In this document: positions 8,565 to 17,304 of the stretch, piece after piece
Numbering within the stretch: the stretch's first letter is position 1
Layout of the letters: the number at the start of each line of letters is the position of its first letter
Source: Marifrigoribacter sp965178585
GTDB lineage: Bacteria; Bacteroidota; Bacteroidia; Flavobacteriales; Flavobacteriaceae
DNA: 64,000 bases
NCBI GenBank assembly: GCA_965178585.1
Contig: OZ238267.1
Coordinates: forward strand, 2,356,001 to 2,420,000
Direction: 5' to 3'
Translations under genes and position numbers: made by a program
Notes under the pieces: generated by a model
Database searches by the model: none
Seen by the model: only the letters and a program-made list of their open reading frames with translations
What the model was told of the DNA's origin: nothing

Positions 8565-10079
8565 TTACTCGCTTAAGGACGCTATATATTGAGAAGGAGT
8601 CTGTGAAAGCAGCTTTTTAAAAGATTTATTAAAAGTTACCTTATTATTAAAGCCCACTTCGTAAGCAATATCGATGATATTCATATTCTTATTTGTATCC
8701 CTTTTAATTATATCTAAAGCCTCTTCTATTCTGTATTTATTAATTAATTCGAAAAAGTTTAAATTGAAATGCTCATTAATTACTTGAGAAGTATTGTGAC
8801 GGTTGGTATCTAACTTTTGAGACAACAATTCTAAACTAATATTATTTTGTCTATAAATTTTTTCGCTTTCTAAAAGCCAAATTAATTGATCCTTTAGATC
8901 ACTAGAAAAACTTGATGTTAAACCAGACTTTTTATATTTATTATTAACCTCATCAAAAAATCCTTGAGCAAACAATTTAGGTGTGAGATATGCTTTGTAT
9001 CCCACATATAAAACCATTAATGCCATTGCAATAATTTGTAAGTGAAAAAGAAATTCAATTCTAGGAATGCTGTCATAAGCAATAATTAATCCATATATAC
9101 AATAAAAAACCACATAAGATGAAACTAAATAAGCAATTCCTTTTAACCATTTATACTTGTCAATTAATATTTTATTATCCTTTCTTATCTTAAAAAGATA
9201 TATTCTCACTATTAGAGTTGCATATATTAATAATGATGCAAATTTAAATATGATGGTAAAATCATGAATTTTTTTTAATGACAATGAACTAACATCAAGC
9301 ATTATTTTTAGTTTTTCTTCTCCAGAAATGAAATAATAGGGTAAGACATTAAAAACTATTATTACAGTTGGAATTAAATGCAATAAATCTATTTTTCTAA
9401 ACCTATAATTAAGAGCAATTTTTTTATAATAAAAATATATTAAAGGTCCATAAAGAAAGGAAAATGTAATTGACAATAAATAGATATGTGGATAGCTATA
9501 TCTAAGGTTTGTTAAAAAGAAGAATAAATCTAAAATAAAAATAGAATGCATCAATACAAATAAACTTATTAATAAAGTTGAAGCATTATTACTTTTACTT
9601 TTTAGGATTAATACAGAAAAAATGAAAAACCCTATTAATGAAGTAAATAAATAAAATAGGTTGATAAAATTAAAATTTACTTTGTATTTAGATTGCAGCT
9701 CTTTATATTCTTTAGAATCAGCAATTTTTTCAAAAACATCATTATTTACGAAACCTACATGAAGTGATGATTTTATATATTTTTCAATAAATAAAGTTGA
9801 GTTTTCTACATCACCCTTTTGAGCATAATCAATTGCTTTCCATCTAAAGATCTGTATAGAATCATTGGAAAAAGATTGTTGTGTTATACTTTTATTGATA
9901 ATAGTTGAGTAAATGGAAAGCTCTTCATTATTAAATGAATGCAAATTCCCGACACTTTCTTCCTTAAATTCCAGTAAACTTTCTTCGGCAAAAATGCTGT
10001 TGAAATTTGTATTTATCACCAAAACTATAAACAAGAAAGCTAATCGAAGTTTTATCGATATTTTAAATAGTGCTCTCAA
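8565..10079 (-). CDS. Transmembrane AraC-type regulator (periplasmic sensor, ~7 TM helices, HTH_18)
   Basis: This is 504 residues: a signal-like N-terminus, a roughly 100-residue predicted periplasmic segment, about seven hydrophobic helices (residues about 140-375, starting INLFYLFTSLIGFFIF), and a C-terminal AraC DNA-binding domain (from NISLELLSQKLDTNRHNTSQ to FKKLLSQTPSQYIASL). The HTH is cytoplasmic. The architecture suggests a one-protein transmembrane sensor that activates the adjacent susC operon in response to the imported nutrient; this is inferred from position. Known Bacteroidota SusCD loci often use hybrid two-component (HTCS) or SusR regulators, which this is not. Translation appears to start at TTG (10079), the only start upstream of the signal sequence. 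Confidence 0.85.
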   Translation of the reverse strand: MRALFKISIKLRLAFLFIVLVINTNFNSIFAEESLLEFKEESVGNLHSFNNEELSIYSTIINKSITQQSFSNDSIQIFRWKAIDYAQKGDVENSTLFIEKYIKSSLHVGFVNNDVFEKIADSKEYKELQSKYKVNFNFINLFYLFTSLIGFFIFSVLILKSKSNNASTLLISLFVLMHSIFILDLFFFLTNLRYSYPHIYLLSITFSFLYGPLIYFYYKKIALNYRFRKIDLLHLIPTVIIVFNVLPYYFISGEEKLKIMLDVSSLSLKKIHDFTIIFKFASLLIYATLIVRIYLFKIRKDNKILIDKYKWLKGIAYLVSSYVVFYCIYGLIIAYDSIPRIEFLFHLQIIAMALMVLYVGYKAYLTPKLFAQGFFDEVNNKYKKSGLTSSFSSDLKDQLIWLLESEKIYRQNNISLELLSQKLDTNRHNTSQVINEHFNLNFFELINKYRIEEALDIIKRDTNKNMNIIDIAYEVGFNNKVTFNKSFKKLLSQTPSQYIASLSE

Positions 10080-10386
10080 TTCTATTGTTAAATTTTATTA
10101 AATATACAATCAATACACTTATAAAAAAAAGAAAACAGTAGCACCCGATAAAAGTTTACTCCTATAATTATGAATAACTTGCAAAGTAAAACACATTAAG
10201 AAACATTAACTTTTCAACATTTACAAGCCTTTAAAACAATGATTTAGTTAATAATTGTGATTAATCTATTGAATTTATTCAATACAAAAAAACACATTAA
10301 AAGATTAAATTCATTATATGGTATATCTGAATTAACTTTCTATTAATAAAACCTAGAAGTGATTATTAATAAAAAAAAGCTCTTAA
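10080..10386. other. Intergenic region between regulator and M28 peptidase
   Basis: No gene is evident in these 307 bases. Candidate regulatory elements are a near-match promoter box on the minus strand (TATATTTA, near 10102), a third copy of the CCCGAT-type block (10144-10161) lying some 40 bases upstream of it, and an inverted repeat TATTGAAT-TT-ATTCAATA (10267-10284). Confidence 0.45.
10144..10161 (+). promoter_or_regulatory. Third copy of the CCCGATnAAAnnTTACTC block
   Basis: CCCGATAAAAGTTTACTC resembles 3172-3189 (CCCGATTAAAAATTACTC) and 8542-8559 (ACCGATGAATACTTACTG). It lies about 65 bases upstream of the regulator start codon, a position suitable for an autoregulatory site. It could be the recognition sequence of the AraC regulator, but three short matches in AT-rich DNA are weak evidence. 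Confidence 0.35.
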
Positions 10387-11781
10387 TTACTTTGCCCCGT
10401 ATTTATCCATTAAATAAATAAGACTTGTCATTGCAGCGGCACCTAATTCTAATTCACGTTTATTAACTTTATCAAAGGTATCATTAGATGCATGATGATA
10501 ATCAAAATAGCGTTGCGAGTCTGGGCTTAGTCCAGCCAAAACTTTAATGACTCCTTCTTTTTTCAAAGGACCAATATCAGCACCACTCCCACCTTTTACA
10601 AATCTATTTGTTAAATAAGGCTCAAATAATTTATCCCAGGTTTTAATAAGATTAAAGTTTTCATCACTAGCATCAAAAGAGAAACCTCTAGGAGTAAATC
10701 CACCAGCATCACTTTCCAAAGCAAAAACATGCTGTTCGTTTTTACGTTTTGCTTCAGATGCATATTTATTACCTCCTCTCAATCCATTTTCTTCATTCAT
10801 AAACATAACTGCTCTAATGGTATGCTTAGGTTGATAACCTATTTTCTTCAATATTCGTAAAACTTCCATAGACTGAACACAACCAGCTCCATCATCGTGT
10901 GAGCCATCACCCATATCCCAAGAATCTAGATGACCACCAACTACAATATATTCATTTGGTTTTTCACTCCCAGTGATTTCACCAATTACATTATAAGATT
11001 GAACATCAGGATATGTTTTACAATTTTGATTGTAGTAAAACAATAAATTAGGTTGTAATTTCAAAGTTGCACTTAAATAGTTTGCTCCATTAGTACTAAT
11101 TGCACAGGCTGGAATACGTAGATGTTCTGGTGTATCTCCATAACTCATAGCTCCTGTATGAGGAAAATCATCTTGACGCAAACTCATAGATCTCACAACT
11201 ACACCAACAGCACCATATTTTGCAGCCTCTGCAGCACCTGAATATCTTTGACCTACAGCTCCACCATAAGCACGCATAGTATGTATTAAGTTATCTTGCA
11301 TAGGACGATTAAAGAAAACTATTTTTCCTTCAATTTTTTCTCTACCTAAACTTTCTAATTCCTCAAAACTTTTAACCTCAACCACCTGTTTTTTTAAACC
11401 TCCATAAGGAGTTGGAACCGAACCTCCTAACGCACAAATATCTGCTAATGAAGTAACACCTGGTGACGTTTCTATATATGAATACTCCTTAGCTCCTCGA
11501 GTCCATTTTGGAACCATAACTGGTTGTAACCACACTTTGTCTACTCCTAGTTCCTCCATTTGTTCTTTAGTATAGGTGACCGCTAATTCTGCACCTAATG
11601 AACCTGAAAGCCTACTTCCTATATTATTAGACATATAATCAAGCCAATCATAACTAGCGCCATCAGATAAGGATGTATTAAATATTTGTTTAATTAGAAT
11701 TGAATCTTTCTTATTAACATTTTGAGAAAAACCTATGGTAGTAATAGAAATCAATAAAATAATTAGAAATAATTTTTTCAT
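10387..11781 (-). CDS. Secreted M28-family aminopeptidase/carboxypeptidase Q-like
   Basis: This is a 464-residue protein with a signal peptide (LLISITTIGFSQ). It has a PA-like insert (EAAKYGAVGVVVRSM) and the M28 catalytic domain with zinc-ligand motifs GGHLDSWD, GSHDDGAG and MNEENG, plus a late YHHASNDTFD. M28 enzymes are di-zinc exopeptidases that act outside the cytoplasm; overall organisation is like plasma glutamate carboxypeptidase (PGCP/CPQ). It is the last gene of the minus-strand series ABC exporter, mscS, sigma-54 activator, ppk2, and is separated from ppk2 by only 17 bases. Peptide specificity is unknown. Confidence 0.9.
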   Translation of the reverse strand: MKKLFLIILLISITTIGFSQNVNKKDSILIKQIFNTSLSDGASYDWLDYMSNNIGSRLSGSLGAELAVTYTKEQMEELGVDKVWLQPVMVPKWTRGAKEYSYIETSPGVTSLADICALGGSVPTPYGGLKKQVVEVKSFEELESLGREKIEGKIVFFNRPMQDNLIHTMRAYGGAVGQRYSGAAEAAKYGAVGVVVRSMSLRQDDFPHTGAMSYGDTPEHLRIPACAISTNGANYLSATLKLQPNLLFYYNQNCKTYPDVQSYNVIGEITGSEKPNEYIVVGGHLDSWDMGDGSHDDGAGCVQSMEVLRILKKIGYQPKHTIRAVMFMNEENGLRGGNKYASEAKRKNEQHVFALESDAGGFTPRGFSFDASDENFNLIKTWDKLFEPYLTNRFVKGGSGADIGPLKKEGVIKVLAGLSPDSQRYFDYHHASNDTFDKVNKRELELGAAAMTSLIYLMDKYGAK

Positions 11782-11798
11782 AGAGTAGTTTTTAATCG

Positions 11799-12678
11799 TT
11801 ATTCGTTTTCAAGTTGCTTTCTGTATTCCGAAATATTAGCTTCAACTTTAGGGGCTAATTCTGGTTCTTTAATATCTTTATATTCTTTTAGTTCTTTATA
11901 TAAAATTGATGCAACTATTAAACGAGCTGCAGGTTTATTATCTGCTGGAACAATATACCAAGGCGCATGCTTTTTTGAGGTACGGTTTATTGCATCTTGA
12001 TAACAAACCATATAATTATCCCAAAGTTTTCTTTCTTTTAAATCACCTGCAGAAAATTTCCAATTTTTATTAGGTAGGTCCAATCTTCTTAATAATCGTC
12101 TTTTTTGTTCTTCTTTAGAAAGATTCAAATAAAACTTAAAAAATAAGTGTTCCATTATCAGATAGTGTTTTTTCAAATGCATTAATTTGATCAAAACGTC
12201 TATCCCAAAACGCTTCATTTACATCTTCTAAATTATTAATACCAGGTAATTTTTCTCCTAGTATATAACTAGGATGAACTCGAGTTACCAAAACATTTTC
12301 ATAATGAGTCCTGTTAAAAACACCAAATTTTCCTCTTGCAGGAAGTGCTATATAATGCCTCCATAAATAGTCATGATTCTTTTCTAATTCTGTAGGTACT
12401 TTAAAACTAATTACATCTACTCCACTTACATTAAAATCTTTAAAGACCTCTCTAATCAAACTATCTTTCCCAGAAGTATCCATTCCCTGTAAACAAACTA
12501 GTACTGAATATTTCCCGTGAGCGTAAAGTGTATTTTGAAGCTTCCCTAATTTTTCTCTTCTCTTCTCAAGAGATTTTTCTATTTTTTTTTCTGGAGAATT
12601 AAAATCTTCAAAAGTATTTTTATTTCGAATTGAAATTGGCTGTTCTACCTTATAATCTGAAATCTGAATCTCTTCCAT
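11799..12678 (-). pseudogene. ppk2: Polyphosphate kinase 2 (PPK2), interrupted by one-base frameshift
   Basis: The first frame (12136-12678, 180 aa) carries the PPK2 P-loop CLQGMDTSGKDSLIREVF, HDYLWRHYIALPARGKFGVF and DRRFDQINAFEKTLSDNGT, then stops after LIF. The second frame resumes with KFYLNLSKEEQKRRLLRRLD and the lid region NWKFSAGDLKER to the end. Joined, they give about 292 residues, a normal PPK2 length. The break lies in a run of six A on the plus strand (12138-12143): one base fewer restores the frame. On the mRNA the zero frame reads AUU UUU UAA G, so a +1 slip of Phe-tRNA also restores it. PPK2 enzymes move phosphate between polyphosphate and nucleotides. Either a disrupted gene, a recoded gene or a base-calling error. 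Confidence 0.85.
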
Positions 12679-12683
12679 AGATA

Positions 12684-13847
12684 TTATTTACTAGCGAATA
12701 ATTTTACATCATTTTCGGAAACTTCTTCCCCTCCCAATATAATTAATCTTTCAATTACATTTCTAAGTTCTCGAATATTTCCTGTCCAATCATAATTTTG
12801 AAGCAATACAATTGCTTTTTTTGAAAATTCCTTATGGACTGTACCTTGCTCTTCTGCTATTTTTTTACTAAAGTGTTCAATTAATTGTGGTATATCTTCC
12901 CTTCTATCATTTAATGCGGGGACTTGTATCAAAATAACTGCCAATCTATGGTATAAATCTTCTCTAAAATTCCCTTCTGCAATTTCCTTTTTTAAGTTTT
13001 TATTTGTGGCAGCTAAGACTCTAACGTTTACCTTAATATCTTGATCACTACCTACCCTACTTATTTTGTTTTCCTGCAATGCCCTTAAAACTTTTGCTTG
13101 TGCAGACAAACTCATATCACCTATTTCATCTAGAAAAATAGTTCCATTGTTTGCTGCTTCAAATTTTCCAGCCCTGTCTTTTGCAGCTCCAGTAAAGCTT
13201 CCTTTTTTATGACCAAACAATTCACTTTCTATAAGCTCACTTGGGATTGCTGCACAATTCACTTCAACCATAGACCCTTTTGCACGATCGCTTTTTTCAT
13301 GAAGCCAATGAGCAACTAACTCTTTTCCTGTTCCATTAGCCCCAGTAATTAATACTCGAGCTTCACTAGGAGCAACTTTTTCTATCATTTCTTTAATATG
13401 ATTGATGGAATGTGAATCTCCAATCATCTCATATTTTTTGCTAACTTTTTTCTTTAAGCGTTTATTCTCTACCACCAATTCTTTACTGTCTAAAGCAATA
13501 CGAACTGTATTTAATAATCTATTTAAATCGGGTGGTTTTGAAATATAATCGAATGCGCCTAATCTCATTGCATTAACTGCAGTATCTAAATCTCCATGTC
13601 CAGATATCATTACGATAGGTATTTCTGGCTTTATTTTTTTTGAAGCCGTTAATACTTCGATACCATCCATTTTAGGCATTTTAATGTCACATAAAATTAA
13701 ATCAAAATCTTCTTTTTTAATTAATTCGATTCCTTGAAGTCCATCTTCAGATTCTGAAACCTTATATTTTGAATTTTCTTCAGAAAGTATTTTTACTAAT
13801 ACTCTTCTAATTGCCGCTTCATCTTCAATGATTAATATTTTTGACAT
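12684..13847 (-). CDS. Sigma-54 activator: response receiver + AAA+ domain, no DNA-binding domain
   Basis: This has 387 residues. The N-terminal receiver contains the phospho-acceptor Asp54 (LILCDIKMPK) and a conserved Lys in YISKPPD. The AAA+ domain has Walker A GANGTGKE, the sigma-54 contact loop as GSFTGA (usual GAFTGA), Walker B GTIFLDEIGD and an R-finger region. The protein ends at NVIERLIILGGEEVSENDVK plus a few residues, just after the AAA+ lid, so the C-terminal Fis-type helix-turn-helix of NtrC/AtoC proteins is absent. It should activate sigma-54 transcription, perhaps from solution. No partner kinase is nearby. It starts 24 bases after mscS and lies 5 bases before ppk2. Confidence 0.92.
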   Translation of the reverse strand: MSKILIIEDEAAIRRVLVKILSEENSKYKVSESEDGLQGIELIKKEDFDLILCDIKMPKMDGIEVLTASKKIKPEIPIVMISGHGDLDTAVNAMRLGAFDYISKPPDLNRLLNTVRIALDSKELVVENKRLKKKVSKKYEMIGDSHSINHIKEMIEKVAPSEARVLITGANGTGKELVAHWLHEKSDRAKGSMVEVNCAAIPSELIESELFGHKKGSFTGAAKDRAGKFEAANNGTIFLDEIGDMSLSAQAKVLRALQENKISRVGSDQDIKVNVRVLAATNKNLKKEIAEGNFREDLYHRLAVILIQVPALNDRREDIPQLIEHFSKKIAEEQGTVHKEFSKKAIVLLQNYDWTGNIRELRNVIERLIILGGEEVSENDVKLFASK

Positions 13848-13871
13848 ATTTGAATTATAACGTGGGTTTAA

Positions 13872-14801
13872 TTAAGATTTTTTATTAGTTTGATAAAGAT
13901 GAACATCTCTTTGAGGAAAAGGAATAGTAATATTATTTTCCTTAAATATTTCATCAATATTAAATCTTATATCACTTTTGGTTCTAGGTGAATTAAAACT
14001 TTCATTAATGAAAAAATTAAGTTTAAAAATTAATGCAGAATCACCAAAGTCATCAAAAGCTACAAAAGCTGCTGGTTTTTTTAAAACGTTAGAATTTGAA
14101 TTTGCACATTTTAATAATAATTCTTCTACTTTTCGGGTATTGCTACCATAAGCAACTCCAATATTTATAGATTCTCTTGTGGTATTACCGTTTTGAGTAT
14201 AATTATAAATTGAGTTTCTAATTAATATATGGTTAGGAATAATTATAATTTTATCATCTCTAGTTATTGCCCTTGTTGTACGCAATTTAATTTCAATAAC
14301 TCTTCCTACTTTATCGTCAACTTCAATTATATCACCTACTAATAAAGATTTATCTAAAATAATAAAGATTCCTCCTATAACATCCTGAAAAAGATCTTGC
14401 AGCGCCAATCCTAACCCTACTAGTAATGCTGCCGAAGCTGCTAATACTGGTGTTATATTTACACCTGAATGACTTAAAATAAAAAAGAAAACAATTATAT
14501 AAGTTACATATCTAATAAATCTAAAAACACTAACAAACTTATTCTTATCGGATTCGTCCATTCTTCGGGTCGAAAACTTTCTTATCCACTGTAATATATA
14601 CTTGGCTAGAACTAAAGAAATTACTAAAGCTAATATTAACCCAACCGTTAAATGAATTTTGTTTTCGCCATCTCCAAAATGAAATCCAAGATCTAAAAAC
14701 TTTTGAATTGCGCCCCAAATATTTTCTGTAACAACTTCCTCTACCTCATTAGCTACCTCAACAGCTGTTTCTTCAATTTTATCTACTACTTCTTCTTGCA
14801 T
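13872..14801 (-). CDS. mscS: Small-conductance mechanosensitive channel (MscS family)
   Basis: The protein has 309 residues: an acidic N-terminal leader, three membrane helices, and the MscS pore/beta domain with ASAALLVGLGLALQDLFQDV (TM3 pore helix) followed by GDIIEVDDKVGRVIEIKLRT and IIIPNHILIRNSIYNY. These are the standard MscS signatures. The channel opens under membrane tension to release solutes during hypo-osmotic shock. It is two bases downstream of the ABC permease gene and 24 bases upstream of the sigma-54 activator, so all are probably co-transcribed. Confidence 0.93.
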   Translation of the reverse strand: MQEEVVDKIEETAVEVANEVEEVVTENIWGAIQKFLDLGFHFGDGENKIHLTVGLILALVISLVLAKYILQWIRKFSTRRMDESDKNKFVSVFRFIRYVTYIIVFFFILSHSGVNITPVLAASAALLVGLGLALQDLFQDVIGGIFIILDKSLLVGDIIEVDDKVGRVIEIKLRTTRAITRDDKIIIIPNHILIRNSIYNYTQNGNTTRESINIGVAYGSNTRKVEELLLKCANSNSNVLKKPAAFVAFDDFGDSALIFKLNFFINESFNSPRTKSDIRFNIDEIFKENNITIPFPQRDVHLYQTNKKS

Positions 14802-14803
14802 AA

Positions 14804-16108
14804 TTAATACTTAAGCCACTTTATAATCTCTCTATAACTTGCTTTTTTACCATACATTAATATTCCTACTCTATAAATTTTTGAAGCAAACCATACTGTT
14901 GCCATAAATGTACCAAATAAAATCACTAATGAAAGAATTTGTTGCCATAAAGGTACTCCAAAGGGTATTCGCATTAACATAACAACTGGAGAAGTAAATG
15001 GAATATATGAAAAAACCTGCGAAACCATTCCATGTGGATTATCTATAACAGTAAAAAAACCAACATACATACCCAATATTAAAGGCATTAAAATTGGCAA
15101 CATAAATTGTTGTGTATCTGTTTCACTATCTACTGCCGCGCCAATTGCAGCATAAAGTGAACTATATAATAAGTAACCTCCTATAAAAAAGAAGACAAAC
15201 ATAATTATTAAATTACCAATGGGTAAGTTGTTTAACTCCATAAAAACTTCTGTAATCATTTTTTGGGAACCAGAACTTTGACTTATAACTTCTTGTTGTT
15301 GAGATGATATTGCAGAAGTATCGATTCCAAAAATTGAAGAAATTACAGAACTTAATACTAACATTAGAACAATCCAAACCGCAAATTGTGTAACCCCTGC
15401 TAGTGTTGTCCCAAATATTTTACCCAATAATAATTTCATTGGTTTTACTGATGATATTATAACTTCAATGATTCTACTTGTTTTTTCTTCAATAACACTT
15501 CGCATAATCATATTACCATAAATAATGATAAACATAAACAGCAAATATCCAGCAATGCCACCAAATGCTAACTTTAAGCCCGACCCTAATTTTGAGGTTT
15601 TCTTACCTTCAAAAGTTTCTAATTTAGCATCGATATCGATTCTTAATTCTTCAATTTGTTTAGCATCAATTCCAGATTGATCTAATTTCAAAACATTTAC
15701 TTTATCCTCAATTCTATTTTCAATACCTCTCATAATACTAATAGATGGAGAATCTTCAGAATAAAAAGTAATCGTTTCAGATAGATCATCTAATTCATTT
15801 GTTTTTGGAATATGCAAAAGCCCATATACCTCAGAGTTTTCAGTTAGCGTTTTAGCTTCATCCAATGAAACAAGTTTCAAGTTAGAATAATTTAAGGATT
15901 CAGAATCTTCAAAATAATCAGTAAATAATCCACTTTCATCAAGAATGTTGATGGTGTTAACGGTATCGTTATTTAGTTGAGATAAATATGCTACTAACGT
16001 AAAAATCCCAACCATAATAATAGGACTTAAAAAAGTCATTATGATAAACGATTTATTACGCACTTTATTTAGATATTCTCTTTTTATTATTATAGGAAGG
16101 TGATTCAT
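14804..16108 (-). CDS. ABC-2 type transporter permease (NatB-like)
   Basis: The 434-residue membrane protein has one N-terminal helix (FIIMTFLSPIIMVGIFTLV), a large extracytoplasmic domain of about 130 residues, and then a C-terminal cluster of helices beginning near residue 180. EEKTSRIIEVIISSVKPMKL matches the conserved loop of NatB/YhaP-type ABC-2 permeases. It starts 8 bases after the ATPase gene, forming a two-component exporter. Members export Na+ or other small substrates; the substrate here is not determinable. Confidence 0.9.
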   Translation of the reverse strand: MNHLPIIIKREYLNKVRNKSFIIMTFLSPIIMVGIFTLVAYLSQLNNDTVNTINILDESGLFTDYFEDSESLNYSNLKLVSLDEAKTLTENSEVYGLLHIPKTNELDDLSETITFYSEDSPSISIMRGIENRIEDKVNVLKLDQSGIDAKQIEELRIDIDAKLETFEGKKTSKLGSGLKLAFGGIAGYLLFMFIIIYGNMIMRSVIEEKTSRIIEVIISSVKPMKLLLGKIFGTTLAGVTQFAVWIVLMLVLSSVISSIFGIDTSAISSQQQEVISQSSGSQKMITEVFMELNNLPIGNLIIMFVFFFIGGYLLYSSLYAAIGAAVDSETDTQQFMLPILMPLILGMYVGFFTVIDNPHGMVSQVFSYIPFTSPVVMLMRIPFGVPLWQQILSLVILFGTFMATVWFASKIYRVGILMYGKKASYREIIKWLKY

Positions 16109-16116
16109 AACGTAGC

Positions 16117-17043
16117 TTAATTATTTTGAATAGTTTCAATAAAAATATCACTTGCTGAAGGTATTACTTCCTCAAAATGTGTAAGTTGACCTAATGACGT
16201 TAGGTATGTCACCAATTCATTAATTGAATTAGAACTAGGTGTTTTTATATTAAACTGCATCTCATTATTGATACTTTTAAAATAAGTAGGTACTGCTTCA
16301 AATTTCTCGTTCAATACTTCCTGAATATTTTCAGGTTGATTAGCAATAACCCCAACTTTAAATGTATTTGATTTATATTCTCTTTTAATATCGATTAATT
16401 TTCCTTCTAATATTTTATTAGATTTATGAATCAATGCAATGTGATCACACATTTCTTCGACAGATTCCATACGGTGGGTAGAGAAAATAACTGTTGCTCC
16501 TTCGTCTTTTAAACGTAAGATTTCATCTTTTATCAAATTTGCATTAATAGGATCAAATCCACTAAAAGGCTCATCAAAAATTAGCAATTTTGGCTGATGC
16601 AATACTGTAACCACAAATTGTATTTTTTGAGCCATTCCTTTTGATAATTCTTGTATTTTTTTATTCCACCATCCATCTATCTCTAATCTTTCAAACCAGA
16701 ATTTAAGTCTTTCTTTTGCTTCTGTTTTAGAAAGTCCTTTTAATTGTGCTAAATACATTGCTTGCTCACCAACTTTCATGGATTTATACAAACCTCTTTC
16801 CTCAGGTAAATAACCAATATTTTGTATATCATTGGGTTGCAATGGCTGTCCATCTAAAAGTACTTTACCAGAATCAGGCATGGTAATTTGATTGATAATC
16901 CTTATTAAAGTTGTTTTACCAGCACCGTTAGGACCTAACAATCCAAATACGCTCCCTTTAGGAACCTCAATACTTACATTATTTAATGCTTTAAATGCTC
17001 CAAAAGATTTTGAAACATCTTCAGCTACTAATAGGTTATTCAT
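16117..17043 (-). CDS. ABC transporter ATP-binding subunit (NatA-like)
   Basis: I choose ATG at 17043 (MNNLLVAEDVSKSFGAF, 308 aa), because a longer TTG-initiated version would place a TATATTTA promoter-like box inside the coding region. Walker A is GPNGAGKTTL, the signature loop LSKGMAQK, Walker B LLIFDEPFSGFD, with an H-loop in STHRM; a C-terminal regulatory extension follows as in NatA/YhaQ-type subunits. It powers the permease encoded next in the operon. Confidence 0.93.
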   Translation of the reverse strand: MNNLLVAEDVSKSFGAFKALNNVSIEVPKGSVFGLLGPNGAGKTTLIRIINQITMPDSGKVLLDGQPLQPNDIQNIGYLPEERGLYKSMKVGEQAMYLAQLKGLSKTEAKERLKFWFERLEIDGWWNKKIQELSKGMAQKIQFVVTVLHQPKLLIFDEPFSGFDPINANLIKDEILRLKDEGATVIFSTHRMESVEEMCDHIALIHKSNKILEGKLIDIKREYKSNTFKVGVIANQPENIQEVLNEKFEAVPTYFKSINNEMQFNIKTPSSNSINELVTYLTSLGQLTHFEEVIPSASDIFIETIQNN

Positions 17044-17191
17044 AGTTTTAGTTTCGAATTGGTAAATATATTGATTTGTCAATTAAGCTAATTAGCTATT
17101 AAGATTTATTTAAAAGGTTTGTTGAATATTCCATCGATTTGTTACAAGGAATCATATCATAAATTAATTGAAAGTGTCCTAAAAAACAAAA

Positions 17192-17219
17192 CCCACCCTT
17201 TAAACTAATAAAGGATGGG
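17192..17219 (-). terminator. Intrinsic terminator of grpE-dnaJ operon
   Basis: Read on the minus strand, CCCATCCTTT pairs with AAAGGGTGGG (one mismatch) around an 8-base loop, followed by TTTTGTTTTTT. It lies about 85 bases after the dnaJ stop. A second hairpin closer to dnaJ, with arms ATCACTA/TAGTGAT (17246-17268) and a T-rich tail, may be an additional terminator. Confidence 0.75.
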
Positions 17220-17304
17220 AAAAAATTGCTATGAAAAAGAAAAATATCACTACTAATTTAATAGTGATTCTCAAATATAATAAAATTTTTTAATTAACAT
17301 AAGT

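Noticed and set aside
11799..12218. Separate gene for the C-terminal PPK2 half
   Set aside because: Its first 27 codons before KFYL read as the other frame of ppk2 and carry no conserved start; the two pieces are one frameshifted gene.
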